NCBI GenBank assembly: GCA_030686995.1
Contig: CM060680.1
Coordinates: 81,768,060 to 81,832,059, forward strand
DNA: 64,000 nt
Origin: Artemisia argyi
Taxonomy: Eukaryota > Streptophyta > Magnoliopsida > Asterales > Asteraceae
Direction of reading: 5' to 3'
In this document: positions 45,605-56,839 of the stretch, piece after piece
How positions within the stretch are numbered: position 1 is the stretch's first letter
Layout of the letters: each line of letters opens with the position of its first letter
Program-made: the position numbers and the translations under genes
Notes under the pieces: generated by a model
Told to the model about the DNA's origin: nothing
Databases searched by the model: none
The model's input: only the letters and a program-made list of their open reading frames with translations

Positions 45605-47863
45605 ATGGAAGGTTGTAACATCTTTGAACCTATCAACCCACCACAACAAGACCACCCACAAAACCCACCACTAGCTAACCAACCTCTTAGGCCCCGAACC
45701 CTAGGAGAGTATTCCCGACCTAGCCACCAAGGCTACCGAAACACCATTGAGCTCACCCAAGGAGCCAATGTGTCTCCCTTGCGATCCGACACCATCCGGT
45801 TGGTGCAAAGCGGATGTGAATTCCATGGACTTCGTTCCGAAGATCCAAATCAACATCTCAATGACTTCCTTAAAATCGTAGATTCCATAGACCTTGATGT
45901 TACAACTAGAGAGTCAACCCGATTACGCCTATTCCAATTCTATCTACGTGATCAAGCTAGTCAATGACTTGAACGTTTACCCGCGGGATCCATCACCTCA
46001 TGGGATGATCTCACCACTCGTTTCCTTGCTCAATTTTTCCCACCGGGGAGAACTACCAAGCTTAGAAATGATATCTTGATGTTCCAACAACGTCAAGGTG
46101 AAACTCTTTATGAAGCATGGACTCGTTTCAAGGACTTACTCCAAAAAGTCCCTCATCATGGCATAGACCTTTGGCTCCAAGTCCAAATCTTCTATGACCA
46201 TATCGATCTCTCCACAAGGCGAAACATTGACCAATCGGCCGGTGGCAAGCTACGTGATCTAAGTGCGGAAGAATCATGGGAACTCATAGAAGATCTTGCT
46301 CTCTATGACAACGAAAGTTGGAATGATCCCCGTGATTTGAACAAAACGGTCAAGGCAATATCTTTGCCTTCGAACAATTCTAGCACTCCCGACCGTAGGA
46401 TCATGGAACTTGAGGATCAAGTCAAGTTTCTCATGAAATCTTACGAAGCTCCTAAGCCTTCAAGCCAAGTGAACAAAATCACTTCTTCATGCGAATTATG
46501 TAGTGGTCCCCGTGACACTCGTGATTGTGTGGAACTCCTCGGAACAGCTTTTGTGGACTACGCATCCTCGCGTACCGATGAAGCGGGAGATAAGTGGTAC
46601 ACTTTCAAACCTGAGCCAAACCCTTATCGTGATTCCTACAACCTTGCTTAGAAAAATCACCCAAACCTTAGGTGGAAACAAAACCAAAACAATTCTTCCA
46701 ATCCGCCTAATCGTTACCAACCGAACGGTCCACCCTCCAACCGTACTTTCAACAACAATCCTTCTAATAACTATGGTAGTACCAACAATCTTGAAGGATT
46801 GATGTCCAAGTTTATGGCATCTCAAGAAGCTCACATAGCTAGGTTTGAAACCGAATTCAACCAACAACAAACGGAGATGACCAATAAGATTAACAACTTG
46901 TTGAAAGCCCTCAACAACCAAGCATTAACTACACCTAGGAAGGACACTAGGGACGCCAATAGTGGAATCCAAACTAAGGACCCCTCGTCATCCAAACACG
47001 TCCACTTTGTCAATGTTGTCACCGTTAAACCAATTGATAAGGATATAGAAGAAAGTGACAAGGATGAAGGTGGAGTAGAAACTGAGACTAGGGATGAAAT
47101 TAAGGAAGTTGAGGTTGATAAGGGAGAAAAGTTAGAGGAAGTAGAAAACGTAGAAGAGTACTTTGATAAGTTGCCCACCAAAGAAGAACGGGAATATCAC
47201 AAGGATTTATTCAATGATCCCGAGACACCATATATCCTTGGTTCACCCCTTATTAATGTAGGTGATCCCTCTAACATCAACATACCATGCAACATTGGGC
47301 ATATGCATGTATGGAAAGCTTATATCGATCCTAGGTCTCTTATAAACATCATGAGTAGGACTTATTATAATTGGGTAATGAAGAAACAACTTGGTTATAG
47401 GATGATGCCCAGTGAGAATTTGATAAGTAATTTTGTAGGTAGAGTGAAAGGATTACATGTGATTGTCGGAAATTTCACTTATGAGATCGATTTCATGATA
47501 GTAGAGGATACTCGTCCGGTGATAGATGCTTGCCTTAGTCAAGTAGTGTTCGGAAAACCATTCGTTGAGGCCACTAAGATGAGTTATGATCCGACTCTAG
47601 GGATAGTTAGGTTCAAGGAAGAGAATGATGAGATTTCCTACCAAATGCCCTATAAGATTGAGCAGTACCGCCTCCTGTCAAACATAGAAAAGGAACACAA
47701 ACAAACGGCTTACTATAGGAATGATGAGGATAAACGTAGAGGAGTAGAGTATGTGATGAATAGGATGCTTGGTTTATACAAAGAATGCTTGCAACTAGGT
47801 CCGGAATACAAAACTGGTATAGGAGATGACCTAGAGAGTGAAACCAACGATGAGGTCACATAG
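45605..47863 (+). pseudogene. Athila-like gag with protease-like C-terminal region
   Basis: The ATG at 45,605 opens one frame that runs to the TAG at 47,861-47,863, with two in-frame nonsense codons (TGA at 45,965-45,967 and TAG at 46,649-46,651). Both sit where tryptophan is expected (ASQ-LERLPAGSITSWDDL and YNLA-KNHPNLRW). Gag signatures: CEFHGLRSEDPNQHLNDFLK, RFLAQFFPPGRTTKLRNDI, GETLYEAWTRFKDLLQKVPH and QSAGGKLRDLSAEESWELI. A Cys-poor linker and an acidic stretch follow. The C-terminal part (AYIDPRSLINIMSRTYY, IVEDTRPVIDACLSQVVFG) resembles a retropepsin, but the catalytic D-S/T-G triad is not present as such. No RT or integrase follows. The protein would form virus-like particles only if supplied intact by other copies. 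Confidence 0.85.
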
Positions 47864-49708
47864 TAACCCATGACCTTGAGTCTAGCTACAAGACTCGTAA
47901 ATAAAGAAAAGCGCTTTTTGGGAGGCAACCCATGTTTTGTGTGATTTTTATTTTGTTTGATTGTTATTTGCTTCCGTATGCATGCTTTATCTTTATTGTT
48001 GGTAGATCATGTTTCAAACTAAAATGGTGAAAATACTTTATTTTGTTGTTTGGCTTAGTCTTAACTTCATCCAAAGGTATTTCGCAAAAGATAAGTGTAA
48101 GGGGAAACCCCAAATATGTTTTTAAGAAACAAACTTGATCATGATTCTCCACAATATTAAATGAACATGTGTATTCATATTTGTTAGAGTCAAATGCTTG
48201 TATCGAGTCATAATGATGTTTTGCAAGATTTTCAAGGAAGTAGGACAAAGTTTTTCCAGAAATTTTCCGGAAACTTAACATAAGAATTTCTGCAGGTCAC
48301 TTCTGACGGCGTCAGGAAGAAATTCCTGATGGCGTCACGTGTAAAATCCTGGAAATTTTACCAGTTTTGTTTTTTTAACGGAGTCTTAAAGTTTTTGTTA
48401 ATTCTTTAGTTTTATAATCTCCAGGGAATCTGCAAACATCATTCCACAAGCATTATATCTTACTTTGTTTTCTAGGATTTGTTAGCATATATAGATTGCC
48501 CCGATTTTACGCGAGGTTGCCTTGTTTGTTTTCTCAGGTTTAACAGGTTATTTATGACAAGAAGATGATTTATATTCTGGAAGGGAAGCTTTGATTGTTC
48601 ATTTTCTTGGAGGAAGATCTAACCTGGTTACCATATTATCCATACCGAGCGAATCAGGGGAGTATTTGATTTCATTCTTTTACCTATTTTACTTTTACAT
48701 TCTTTACTTGAACATTGGGGACAATGTTCATCATAAGTGTATGGGGAGGGTAAAATGATGATACCTTATAGATACACTTTCGCTTGAGTTTGTTTGTTTG
48801 ATGGTAGGTGCGTAATAAAACTATGAGAAATACTTATTAGTGTAATTTTAGCGCCAAATTTAAATTTTTTTACAACATTTAGGAGTGAAACTTTAGCCAT
48901 AGCAAGCGTCTCATGGATAGGAGATCGTATGACTAGCACAAAACCGTACCATTCAGAAAAATTTTCCACCCAAATATGTGAGGTTCGCCTTTAGATTTGA
49001 TAGGAAAAGCATTTACTATTAGTGCTTATGAGTGTACCGGTAGCATTTAGATTCTAGAACTTGCGTTAGTGATGCATCCCGAGACCGCTAGTGAGACTAC
49101 ATTCGTGTAGTAGGATTTACTACATGATAAGAGGCATTAGGATCACCCTTGTGTTAAACCCGTATCATAATTACTTGACCATTTAAGTCATATTACTTGG
49201 CTAGTTAAGTCAATTAATTTTTCCCACACCCTTAGCGTTGTACTCATTTTTAGTACATGAAACCCCTAGTACACCCCTCCGAGCCTATCTTTTCGTTTCT
49301 AACTTTAAGCATCTTACTTAAAGGAAGAATTTGTTACACCCCACTTAAATGTACAACCAAATCGCCTTAGCCTTCCGTGTATGCACTCATCTTTAGTGCA
49401 TTATTGTTATATGTTTAAACCCTTAGTTAATTATCTAATTGATTACATGGTTGCTAAGTCGAGTCATATCCTTGTACATATTGTTTTGGGACGATTGGGA
49501 CTCATGGGTAAAGTAATAATGTTATGGAGTAATGGGGAAGAATTTAGTACCCCCATATGTGCGTTAATCTAAAAAGTACTCCAAGTGTTTTGATTTTCTT
49601 AATTCGAGTCATTAGATTAGTTTATTGTAAAGTATATAAAAATTCAAGTGTAAGGGGAATGTTCATTCCCTATGATATATTATTTTGGATGGTAGGGTAA
49701 GAGTGTAT

Positions 49709-49752
<44 letters not shown>

Positions 49753-50303
49753 ATACGAATTACCATCCCGTTTCATTCTATGTTTATTTTATATTTTTGT
49801 TATTTTTCATTTATTAGCTTAAGTCTAGTATAGTCTTGGCTTAGCAACGCCATATTGTACATGTAATTAACCAAGATTGTTAACTCGCCACCAGTAAAGA
49901 TTGCCTATATCCAACAAAACCGTGTATTTCATATCCCTACACCTAACGTTACAACCCTTTAAAAAGACCTCTTTGATAGTTTATCCTAGGTGCTTACGCT
50001 ATGTGGTGGAGGTTTGATCCTTTCCCAAGCCTATGGTAATCTATTTTGCTATGACAGGTAGTGAGAGATGTTTTCCATTTCCATATTGTTATATATACTT
50101 TATTACACCCGAGAGATGTGAGTATCTAAACACTATTTGTGAGGTGCTTGTATATGACCTCCGTGCTTGTCTTTGGTCTTTGGTGGAACGATTATTTGTT
50201 TTAATTACTTTTATATTAGTGTTAAATGACCCCTAACTTATATTTTGACTAGAATAAAAGCGCATTTGCTTGAGGACAAGCAAATCTCAAGTGTAAGGGT
50301 ATA
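47864..50303 (+). other. Long non-coding 3' interior of the Athila-like element
   Basis: No protein is recognised. The region begins with AAAGCGCTTTTTGGGAGGCA, a phrase common downstream of gag in such elements, and carries one intact TGACGGCGTCA (48,304-48,314) plus a decayed copy (~48,329). An A41 run (49,711-49,751) and AGTGTATGGGGAGGG near 48,736 (polypurine-like) are also present. Confidence 0.55.
49711..49751. repeat. A41 homopolymer
   Basis: Uninterrupted A run between GTGTATGC and CATACG. There is no target duplication or 3' UTR to suggest a retrocopy end. Length is uncertain. Confidence 0.8.
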
Positions 50304-51725
50304 TGATGAGGCGAAAAATGAACCGTTTTTAGGGGGTTATTTAAGCTGGAATTGGAATTTATTTGATCAAATATTGCCCTAAATCGTTCCTTTTGTGATT
50401 TTAGGTACTTTGGGAGTGAATTCTGGAAAAGGAAGCATTTTGGACGTTTTTGGAGCATAAAAGTGAAGAAAACGGCAAAGACTTAATTTTCCTTGCTGGG
50501 AACAGTACCTGACGGCGTCAAGAAGGAATTTTTGATGGCGTCAAGAGCAAAATGGATGACGACCCAGAGAAAACGTGACGGCGTCAGAAGTAGGGCATCA
50601 AGAGTAAATTTGGTGATGGCCTGGAGCAGAATTACACATGACGGCATCACCCATGGATCTAGGCAGTCCGAGAACTTTATTGGCGGCGAGATGACGGCGT
50701 CAGATTTTTCCTCTTGACGCCGTTACCTCACAGAATCTATATATACTTTTCTATTTTTTATTCGTTAAGATAGGAACTTGTGTGGAGAATACTAGGGCCG
50801 AACCTAATAAACCCTAGGTCGTTTGTAACGGTATTTTCAAGGGTTTTCACCCCTTGAAACCTTTCATGTTCAATTAAGATAAGTCTTCTTTCAATTCATT
50901 CAATATGTCTATGTGTTGTTTGAATATATCTTATGCTTGTCTTGATTATAACATGCTATGCTAGATCTTTCATGTGTTTGCTTAGATATAATAAAACCTA
51001 GATGTTGATTATAGGTTGATTGCTTGTTTATAGTTGTAATGGATGAATGATTTCAATGTTAGGCTTAAGAAAACTGGCAGATCTCCATTGTGTAACTTGC
51101 TTGAACGTCTTAAGAAACATGAACCGATGTGTACTAGGTTTTTATGGTTGTATTTAATGCATGAGCGAATTCTAGTGATCCCATGTTAGGAGCTTCTTAG
51201 CCGGCTCGACATAGGAGTGAAGTAGGAGCTTATAGGATTGGGGAAGTAAGTACGCCACCCCATGAATGGTATTAAGGAATATAATCCGTCATCCACGCAA
51301 CTGTAACAAGTAATTAACCTGTAAAAGATATCTAGGGAGTAGTGAAATCTAAGTAAACACAATTCTCCCATATATTGCTCACACCACTACCTTAATTTAG
51401 TTTATTTTCATTTTTGGTATTTTATTTTGATTGCATCGTAGTCATTGGGTTAGTTGACTAGCAACTAATTCCGCCCACTCCTTAAAAAACCGAGATTTTT
51501 ATTTGTTTTTATAAAATATAAAAAATACAAAAAGAATCATCCCTCAACTCTAGACCTAGTTCTTAGGTTTTCTAATCCTAGTGACACTATTCCTGAGTTG
51601 AACGATCAATCCCCCTGTACTTGTCACTATACTATACTACAACGATCAGGTAAACTGCCTGGTGGGGGTTGTAAGCTTCTCGAGATCCCTCGAGAGGTAA
51701 AGCCTGGTGCAATTCCCGCGCATCA
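50304..51725 (+). repeat. 3' LTR of the Athila-like element
   Basis: It matches 44,011-45,429. Substitutions include GACG to GATG and CGTC to CATC at several bZIP-like palindromes. It ends CGCATCA before CTTTA. Confidence 0.88.
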
Positions 51726-51730
51726 CTTTA

Positions 51731-54312
51731 TTTGGGTGTGCAGGATCTTCAAAACCAGAAGGCTGTTTGACATAAACTTCTTCTGTGATAGTGCCATACA
51801 GAAAGGCACTTTTAACATCCGTTTGATATACAGGAAATCCCATATAAGATGCAAAAGCCAAAAATAGCCTTATGGCTTCAATCCTTGCCACAGGAGCAAA
51901 GACTTCATCATAGTCTACTCCTTCTTCCTGTCTATATCCTTTAGCCACTAACCTTGCTTTATTCTTAATAACATTCCCTCTTTCATCTGTTTTTACCCTG
52001 AAGACCCATTTAGTTCCAATCAGTCTCTTACCATCAGGTAGATCACATAATACCCATACTTCTTGAAGTTTAAACTGTAAGAGTTCTTCTTGCATAGCTT
52101 CAACCCAACTCTCCTTGGTTAATGCTTGTTTGATATTCTTAGGCTCTTCTTGAGACAGAAAACAAGCAAATAAACACAACTTCTGATCCTTATGATTCAC
52201 CCTGTTTTGTTTGTAAATAAAACTAAGTAAAGAAGTATGTTGTTGAGACATATTCTTAGCTTTAGTTCTTGTGAGCACTCCTGAAGCTGAGGGTCCAATA
52301 ATCTTCCTGACATGATGATCTTTGTGAATTCTTAGAGTAGGAGTTGGTGAGACTTCAAGATTATCTTCCAAATTGGTGAGATCAGGATCTTCATTAGAAT
52401 CTGAGAAAATGCCTTCTTGATCCAACTCATCATCAGTGTCTTCTAGAACAAGCTTGTTTGGATCATCATCAGTATCTTCTAAGGCAGGCATGTTTGAATC
52501 ATTCAAATCATCAGTATTTATCCAATTTGAAGTATTCAGAGGTTGAAAAGTACTTTCAAATGGATCTGCAGTACTTTTGGGGAAAGTACTGTCAGTGCCT
52601 TTAGCCTTCTTCTTTTCTGCTTCATAAGCTCTCCTTTGATCATCTTCATAGGACTTAGCCATTGTTTCTTGAATAAGCATCCTACTAAGTTCATCTTGGA
52701 TGGCTTGGTCTTCATCAGATACTGTTGTCTTTGGTGGAGCAGTACTTTGAGGATCAACAGTACTTTGAGGTTCAACAGTACTTTGAGGCTCAGAAGTACT
52801 TTTCTTCTCATCATTGACTTTATCATTAGACTTATCTTCAGATCTTAAATTAACATCATGAACAATATACTGTGTTTCTTCTTCAGTGGGATCAAATTGA
52901 TTTTCTTCCTTAACAGGTACATAGTTCATTGATGAAGACATTAAATCAAGATCAAACATCCAACCAGGACCTTTACCTTTATGATTTTCTTGCTCTTCTA
53001 GAAATTCAACATGAAGACATTCCTGAACCTTCTTCGTAGCCCTGTTGTATACTCTGAAACCTTTGCTATTGGTACAATATCCCAATAAATATCCTTCATC
53101 AGATTTCCTATCAAATTTACCCAAATTATCAGTTGTGTTCAAAATAGTCAGGGGACATCCAAAAGGTTTCATAAACTTGATGCTGGGTTTCTTTCCCATG
53201 AGTAACTCATAAGGTGTCTTCATTTGAGGTTTTGTCACTGATACTCTGTTCAACACATAACAAGCAGCACTTGTAGCTTCAGCCCAAAATGGAACAAGTA
53301 GTTGGGAGTCTGCAAGCATTGTCCTTGCTGCTTCTATCAGAGTTCTATTCTTTCTTTCTGCAACTCTATTTTGCTGAGGAGTTCTGGCAATACTGAATTC
53401 TCTTTTAATTCCTTTCTTGGCACAAAAGTCATCCATTAGCTGATTCTTGAACTCAGTCCCTTTATCACATCTAATGCCTCTAACCTTGAGTCTTAACTGA
53501 TTTTCAAGTGCTATTATAAGATCATGAATAGCATCAAAAGTTTCATCCTTGAAGTATAAGAAAAAGACCCAACTAAATCTGCTACACTTATCTGTCACAA
53601 CCAAATAGTACTTCTTCTTGTTCAAACTAACAACTGAAACAGGTCCAAACAGATCCATATGTAGCAATTCCAAAGGCTCTCTAATGGTTTTCTCTTCAAT
53701 CTTCTTACAGGAAGCCTTGTGCTGTTTACCCTTTTTGCAAGCAAGACATGAGTGATCATTCTTGAATGTTTTAGAAGGTAAACCTCTAACTAAGTTTACT
53801 TTGACCAGCTTATTGATGTTCTTGAAATTAACATGCCCTAATCTTCTGTGCCATTGATGTGCTTCCTCCATTGTTGCTCTTGCAATCACGCATGTTGCTC
53901 TTTCAGCAGAATTGATGTTCTTCAAGTCTATGCTATACACATCATTAATTCTTGGTGCTCTCAGCATCACCAAGTTTCTATCTTCTAACTTAAAGTCAAG
54001 AGAAAGTATGAGACATTCTGTGTCAAAGAATAACACATGATACTTCATATCACAAATCTGAGAGACTGACAAAAGATTGAATTTAAGCTCCTTCACATAT
54101 CTAACATTCTCAAAATCAATATTTCCAGCCTTGATAGTTCCTTTGCCAGTGATTCTTCCTCCATCAGGATCATTCCCAAATGCAACTTTTCCTCCAAAAT
54201 AAGCTTTAAAATCTGACAAGAGCTCCTTTTCTCCTGTCATACTTCCAGAGCAACCACTATCAACAATAAGATGATCTTTAAGCTCCTCTTTTGGGTTGCC
54301 CAGCATACACAT
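51731..54312 (-). pseudogene. SIRE-like pol: protease, integrase and N-terminal half of RT
   Basis: The minus-strand frame from 54,312 carries the Copia protease ([12 protein letters not shown], ~residues 16-27), the GAG-pre-integrase block ([14 protein letters not shown]) and its zinc finger Cys pair ([10 protein letters not shown]). The integrase core follows with D (HMDLFGP), D (IRCDKGTEF) and E ([10 protein letters not shown]). A long Ser/Thr/Gln-rich linker contains four QST repeats spelled with CAAAGTACT. The RT start is [19 protein letters not shown] and [14 protein letters not shown]. It ends at the Athila-like insertion ([10 protein letters not shown]). No internal stop is seen in this segment; it is inactive because RT is split. 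The gag frame lies one base out of register upstream. Confidence 0.88.
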
Positions 54313-56839
54313 GAAAAAGGTTAGTTTCTTTTAGGAACCCAAGTCATTACTGACTTGTGTTCCCCTTGTGGAGTGACATACTCAAATTCTTTGAGTATGT
54401 AATCACCACTTTCTTTAAAAGCATGATCAAGAATTAATGTTTTTGTTTCCAAAACTTTTGGTTATCAATTTTCCCTTTTTCACCCTTTTCTTCTAAAAGT
54501 ACTGGTTATTCCCCAACAGTACTTTCTTTCTTAACCCATTTAGTTGTAACTTTTGGAGTTGGGCTCTGTTTTCTAGCATCTTTTGTTGTGTTGTAAGGCC
54601 TTCTAGGTTTATAGTAATTGAATCTCCTAGGTCTTACACTTGAGTTATTGCTAGCAGCACCTTGGTTAGTGGACTTTCTATCAGTACTTTGAGAAGGTAC
54701 TGTGGGTTTGGAGAATGATCTTTTCTGATGAGGGTACCTATAATCTTTTGAGAAATTACTATGGTTAACCCTATTTGTGTAATTCCAAACTGGTTTGTTA
54801 TCCCTTGGCTTATTCTCTCTATGACTTTGATTTGCAGATCTGGTCTTTGGATATTTACTTAAGTATTCTGAATGATAATCACAGTCCTTAATCAAATGAT
54901 GAGGACTATAACATACATAACAGACCTTTGGACCAACATTCCCAAATCCCTTTCCAAAAGGTTTTCTAAAATTAGCAGTATTTTGAAAATATTTCCTTGG
55001 AGGTACTGCTTAGTGATCAGCAGTACTTTGAGAAGTGTTTGAAGGTACTGCTTGTTTTGAAAACTTTTTCTCATCAACCTTAGGTGCTTCTACAGACTCT
55101 CCTAAAGTTTCAAGATTTGATTTACTTTTAAGCTTTTTCCTAAACTCTAGGTTATCTACCCCATAACAAGAGACATCTTTTCTAGGTGGTTGAAAACTAC
55201 CTGGGGGATTAGGAACTGCATGGTATCCCTTGTCATTCTTATATTCAGGAGGTGTTGGACTAGGGGATTCCTCATCACTAGAAGTGTTTTCATCCAAACT
55301 TATGAACTCTTCATCACTAGTTGAGGTATCTACTGTGAGATTTAGTTCCTTACTCTTAACTGGAATACTTTCTGTGCTATTATCATAACCTAGGCCAGTT
55401 TTAACGTTTGATGTTCTTTGTTTTTCAACAAATTGAACATGTGACAGACCTGATTCATTCCAAACAACAAGTTTTTCCAATAACTTATCTCTCTCATTAG
55501 TAACTTTCTCTAGTTCAGACACCTTACATCCTAGTTTCTATTCACTCAATTTTACTTGATACTCTTGTTGCTTATATTTTTCAGCCCATGCTACTTCATT
55601 GTTTTCATGAGTTATTATTTTGGCTTCCATTGACTCTAAAGTCAATTGGTAGCCAGCTATCTCAGACCTAGCCCTTTGAAATTTATCTCTTTCAGCTACA
55701 TATTCACTAAGTAACTTTTGATACATATCATTGCACTTAGAGCATACCTCAGAGATAGTGGATGAACTTGGTGAAGTAGCTACCATAGCAAGCTGAACAG
55801 GATCTTGTTTAAACTCCATGCTCCAATCAAAGCTTCCTAGACCATCGCTTGACTCCAAAGCAGCATATCTAGGCTCTTCACCAAAATCTGTGCTCCAATC
55901 TTCCAATGCAACCATTGAGTAGGTTACAGGTTCATCATCAAACTCATTGGACCAATCAATCTCTGACAGATTTTCTTGAGCAACCAAAGCTTTTGGTTTT
56001 GGTTCAGTTATAGGAACCTTTTTTCTTTCAGTCTTGGGTTGTTTAATCATCTTGTTTGCTTGATACTTTGCAAATTTGCATTCCCTTGCAAAGTGACTAG
56101 TCCTTTGACAATTGAAGCACTCAATTTTGGACTTATCAAATGTTATTCCTTGCTTGGCTGTGAAATTAATGCCTCTTCCTGTCTTATTCATAAACTTCTT
56201 GATCCTTGCAGTGATCATGGCAACTTGCCATCTGATATCAATTTCTTCCATGGCATCATCATCAATTTGCAGAACATCTTCTTGATAGGTTACAGGTAGA
56301 GATGCTTGTTGAGCAAAGAATGAACATAGAACATCATTTGAGGTGGGGGTGTTTGATGGTGATGAAGTGGTAGTGACAATAGTTGTACATGGAACCTGAG
56401 TTTCAGTCACAGTACTTTGGACAGGATAAGCAGTACCTTTGTTGGAAGTACTGTTTCTGTTTTCAGAAGATACAAAAGCAATGTTTTGGGGTTTCTGATG
56501 TGTGCTTGAACCTGTAGTACCATTCATCTCATGCTCATACACCTTCAGATTGTTGTAGATATCATCAAAGTCATTGTGTCCAAACATGGTTGTCCTCTAA
56601 TCATAGTAGCAACTACATGCCATGCTGATGGCAAGCTTCTCAAGAACTTCAAGTTAGCATCTTCAACTGATGCCTCAGCTCCATATAGTTCTAACATACT
56701 CAGAAGATTTTGGAATCTTTCATAAGCAGAATCAAGACCTTCTCTTTCACCAACAGCAAAAGTTTCAAATTGTTGCTTCAGCAGGTTCCTGTGCATCTTC
56801 TTGGAAGCATCATTACCTCCAAACTTTTTCTTAATTGCA
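54313..56839 (-). pseudogene. SIRE-like gag, frameshifted, 5' end lost to a chromovirus insertion
   Basis: The frame at 56,839-56,545 holds the first visible part (KKMHRNLLKQQFETFAVGER, RSLPSAWHVVATMIRG), typical of Copia UBN2-type gag. A one-base shift near 56,550-56,590 leads into the frame that continues to about 54,506, with stops at 55,538 and 55,010. Two zinc knuckles are readable: CFNCQRTSHFAREC (CX2CX4HX4C) and CYVCYSPHHLIKDC. A coiled-coil stretch (residues near 55,500-55,740) lies between them. The N-terminus is interrupted at 56,840. AGTACTTT-type codons (QST, KST) recur. Confidence 0.82.

Larger units (their letters stand above)
44011..51725 (+). mobile_element. Athila-like gag-only LTR retrotransposon, 7.7 kb
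   Basis: LTRs of 1,419 bp (44,011-45,429) and 1,422 bp (50,304-51,725) start TGATGAGGCG and end CGCATCA. The target duplication is CTTTA with one mismatch (CTTTG at 44,006-44,010; CTTTA at 51,726-51,730). The primer site TGGCGCCGCAGCCCGGG follows the 5' LTR by 6 bp. The interior encodes gag plus a degenerate protease-like region and nothing else. Insertion is inside the RT of the SIRE-like element; its removal restores the reading frame there. Confidence 0.9.
13720..56839 (-). mobile_element. SIRE/Maximus-like Ty1/Copia retrotransposon, interrupted, 5' end missing
   Basis: On the minus strand the order is gag (56.8-54.5 kb), protease-integrase-RT (54.3-51.7 and 44.0 kb), RT-RNase H to 42,903, an antisense ORF, an extra sense ORF (18.0-15.2 kb), a 3' repeat module, a polypurine tract and the 3' LTR (13,720-14,257). 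Integrase before RT is the Copia order; an additional ORF after pol is typical of the SIRE clade. The element is split by a gypsy-like element (18,907-42,582) and an Athila-like element (44,011-51,725). Its gag is cut by a chromovirus at 56,840, so the 5' LTR is not in the window. A short motif, CAAAGTACTG/AGTACTTTG, recurs throughout. Confidence 0.88.

Noticed and set aside
46831..47181. Ser-rich minus-strand frame opposite the Athila-like gag
   Set aside because: It is the antisense of an acidic linker and has no homologous feel.
49711..49751. Poly(A) tail of a processed retrocopy
   Set aside because: No transcript-like sequence precedes it and no flanking duplication is visible.
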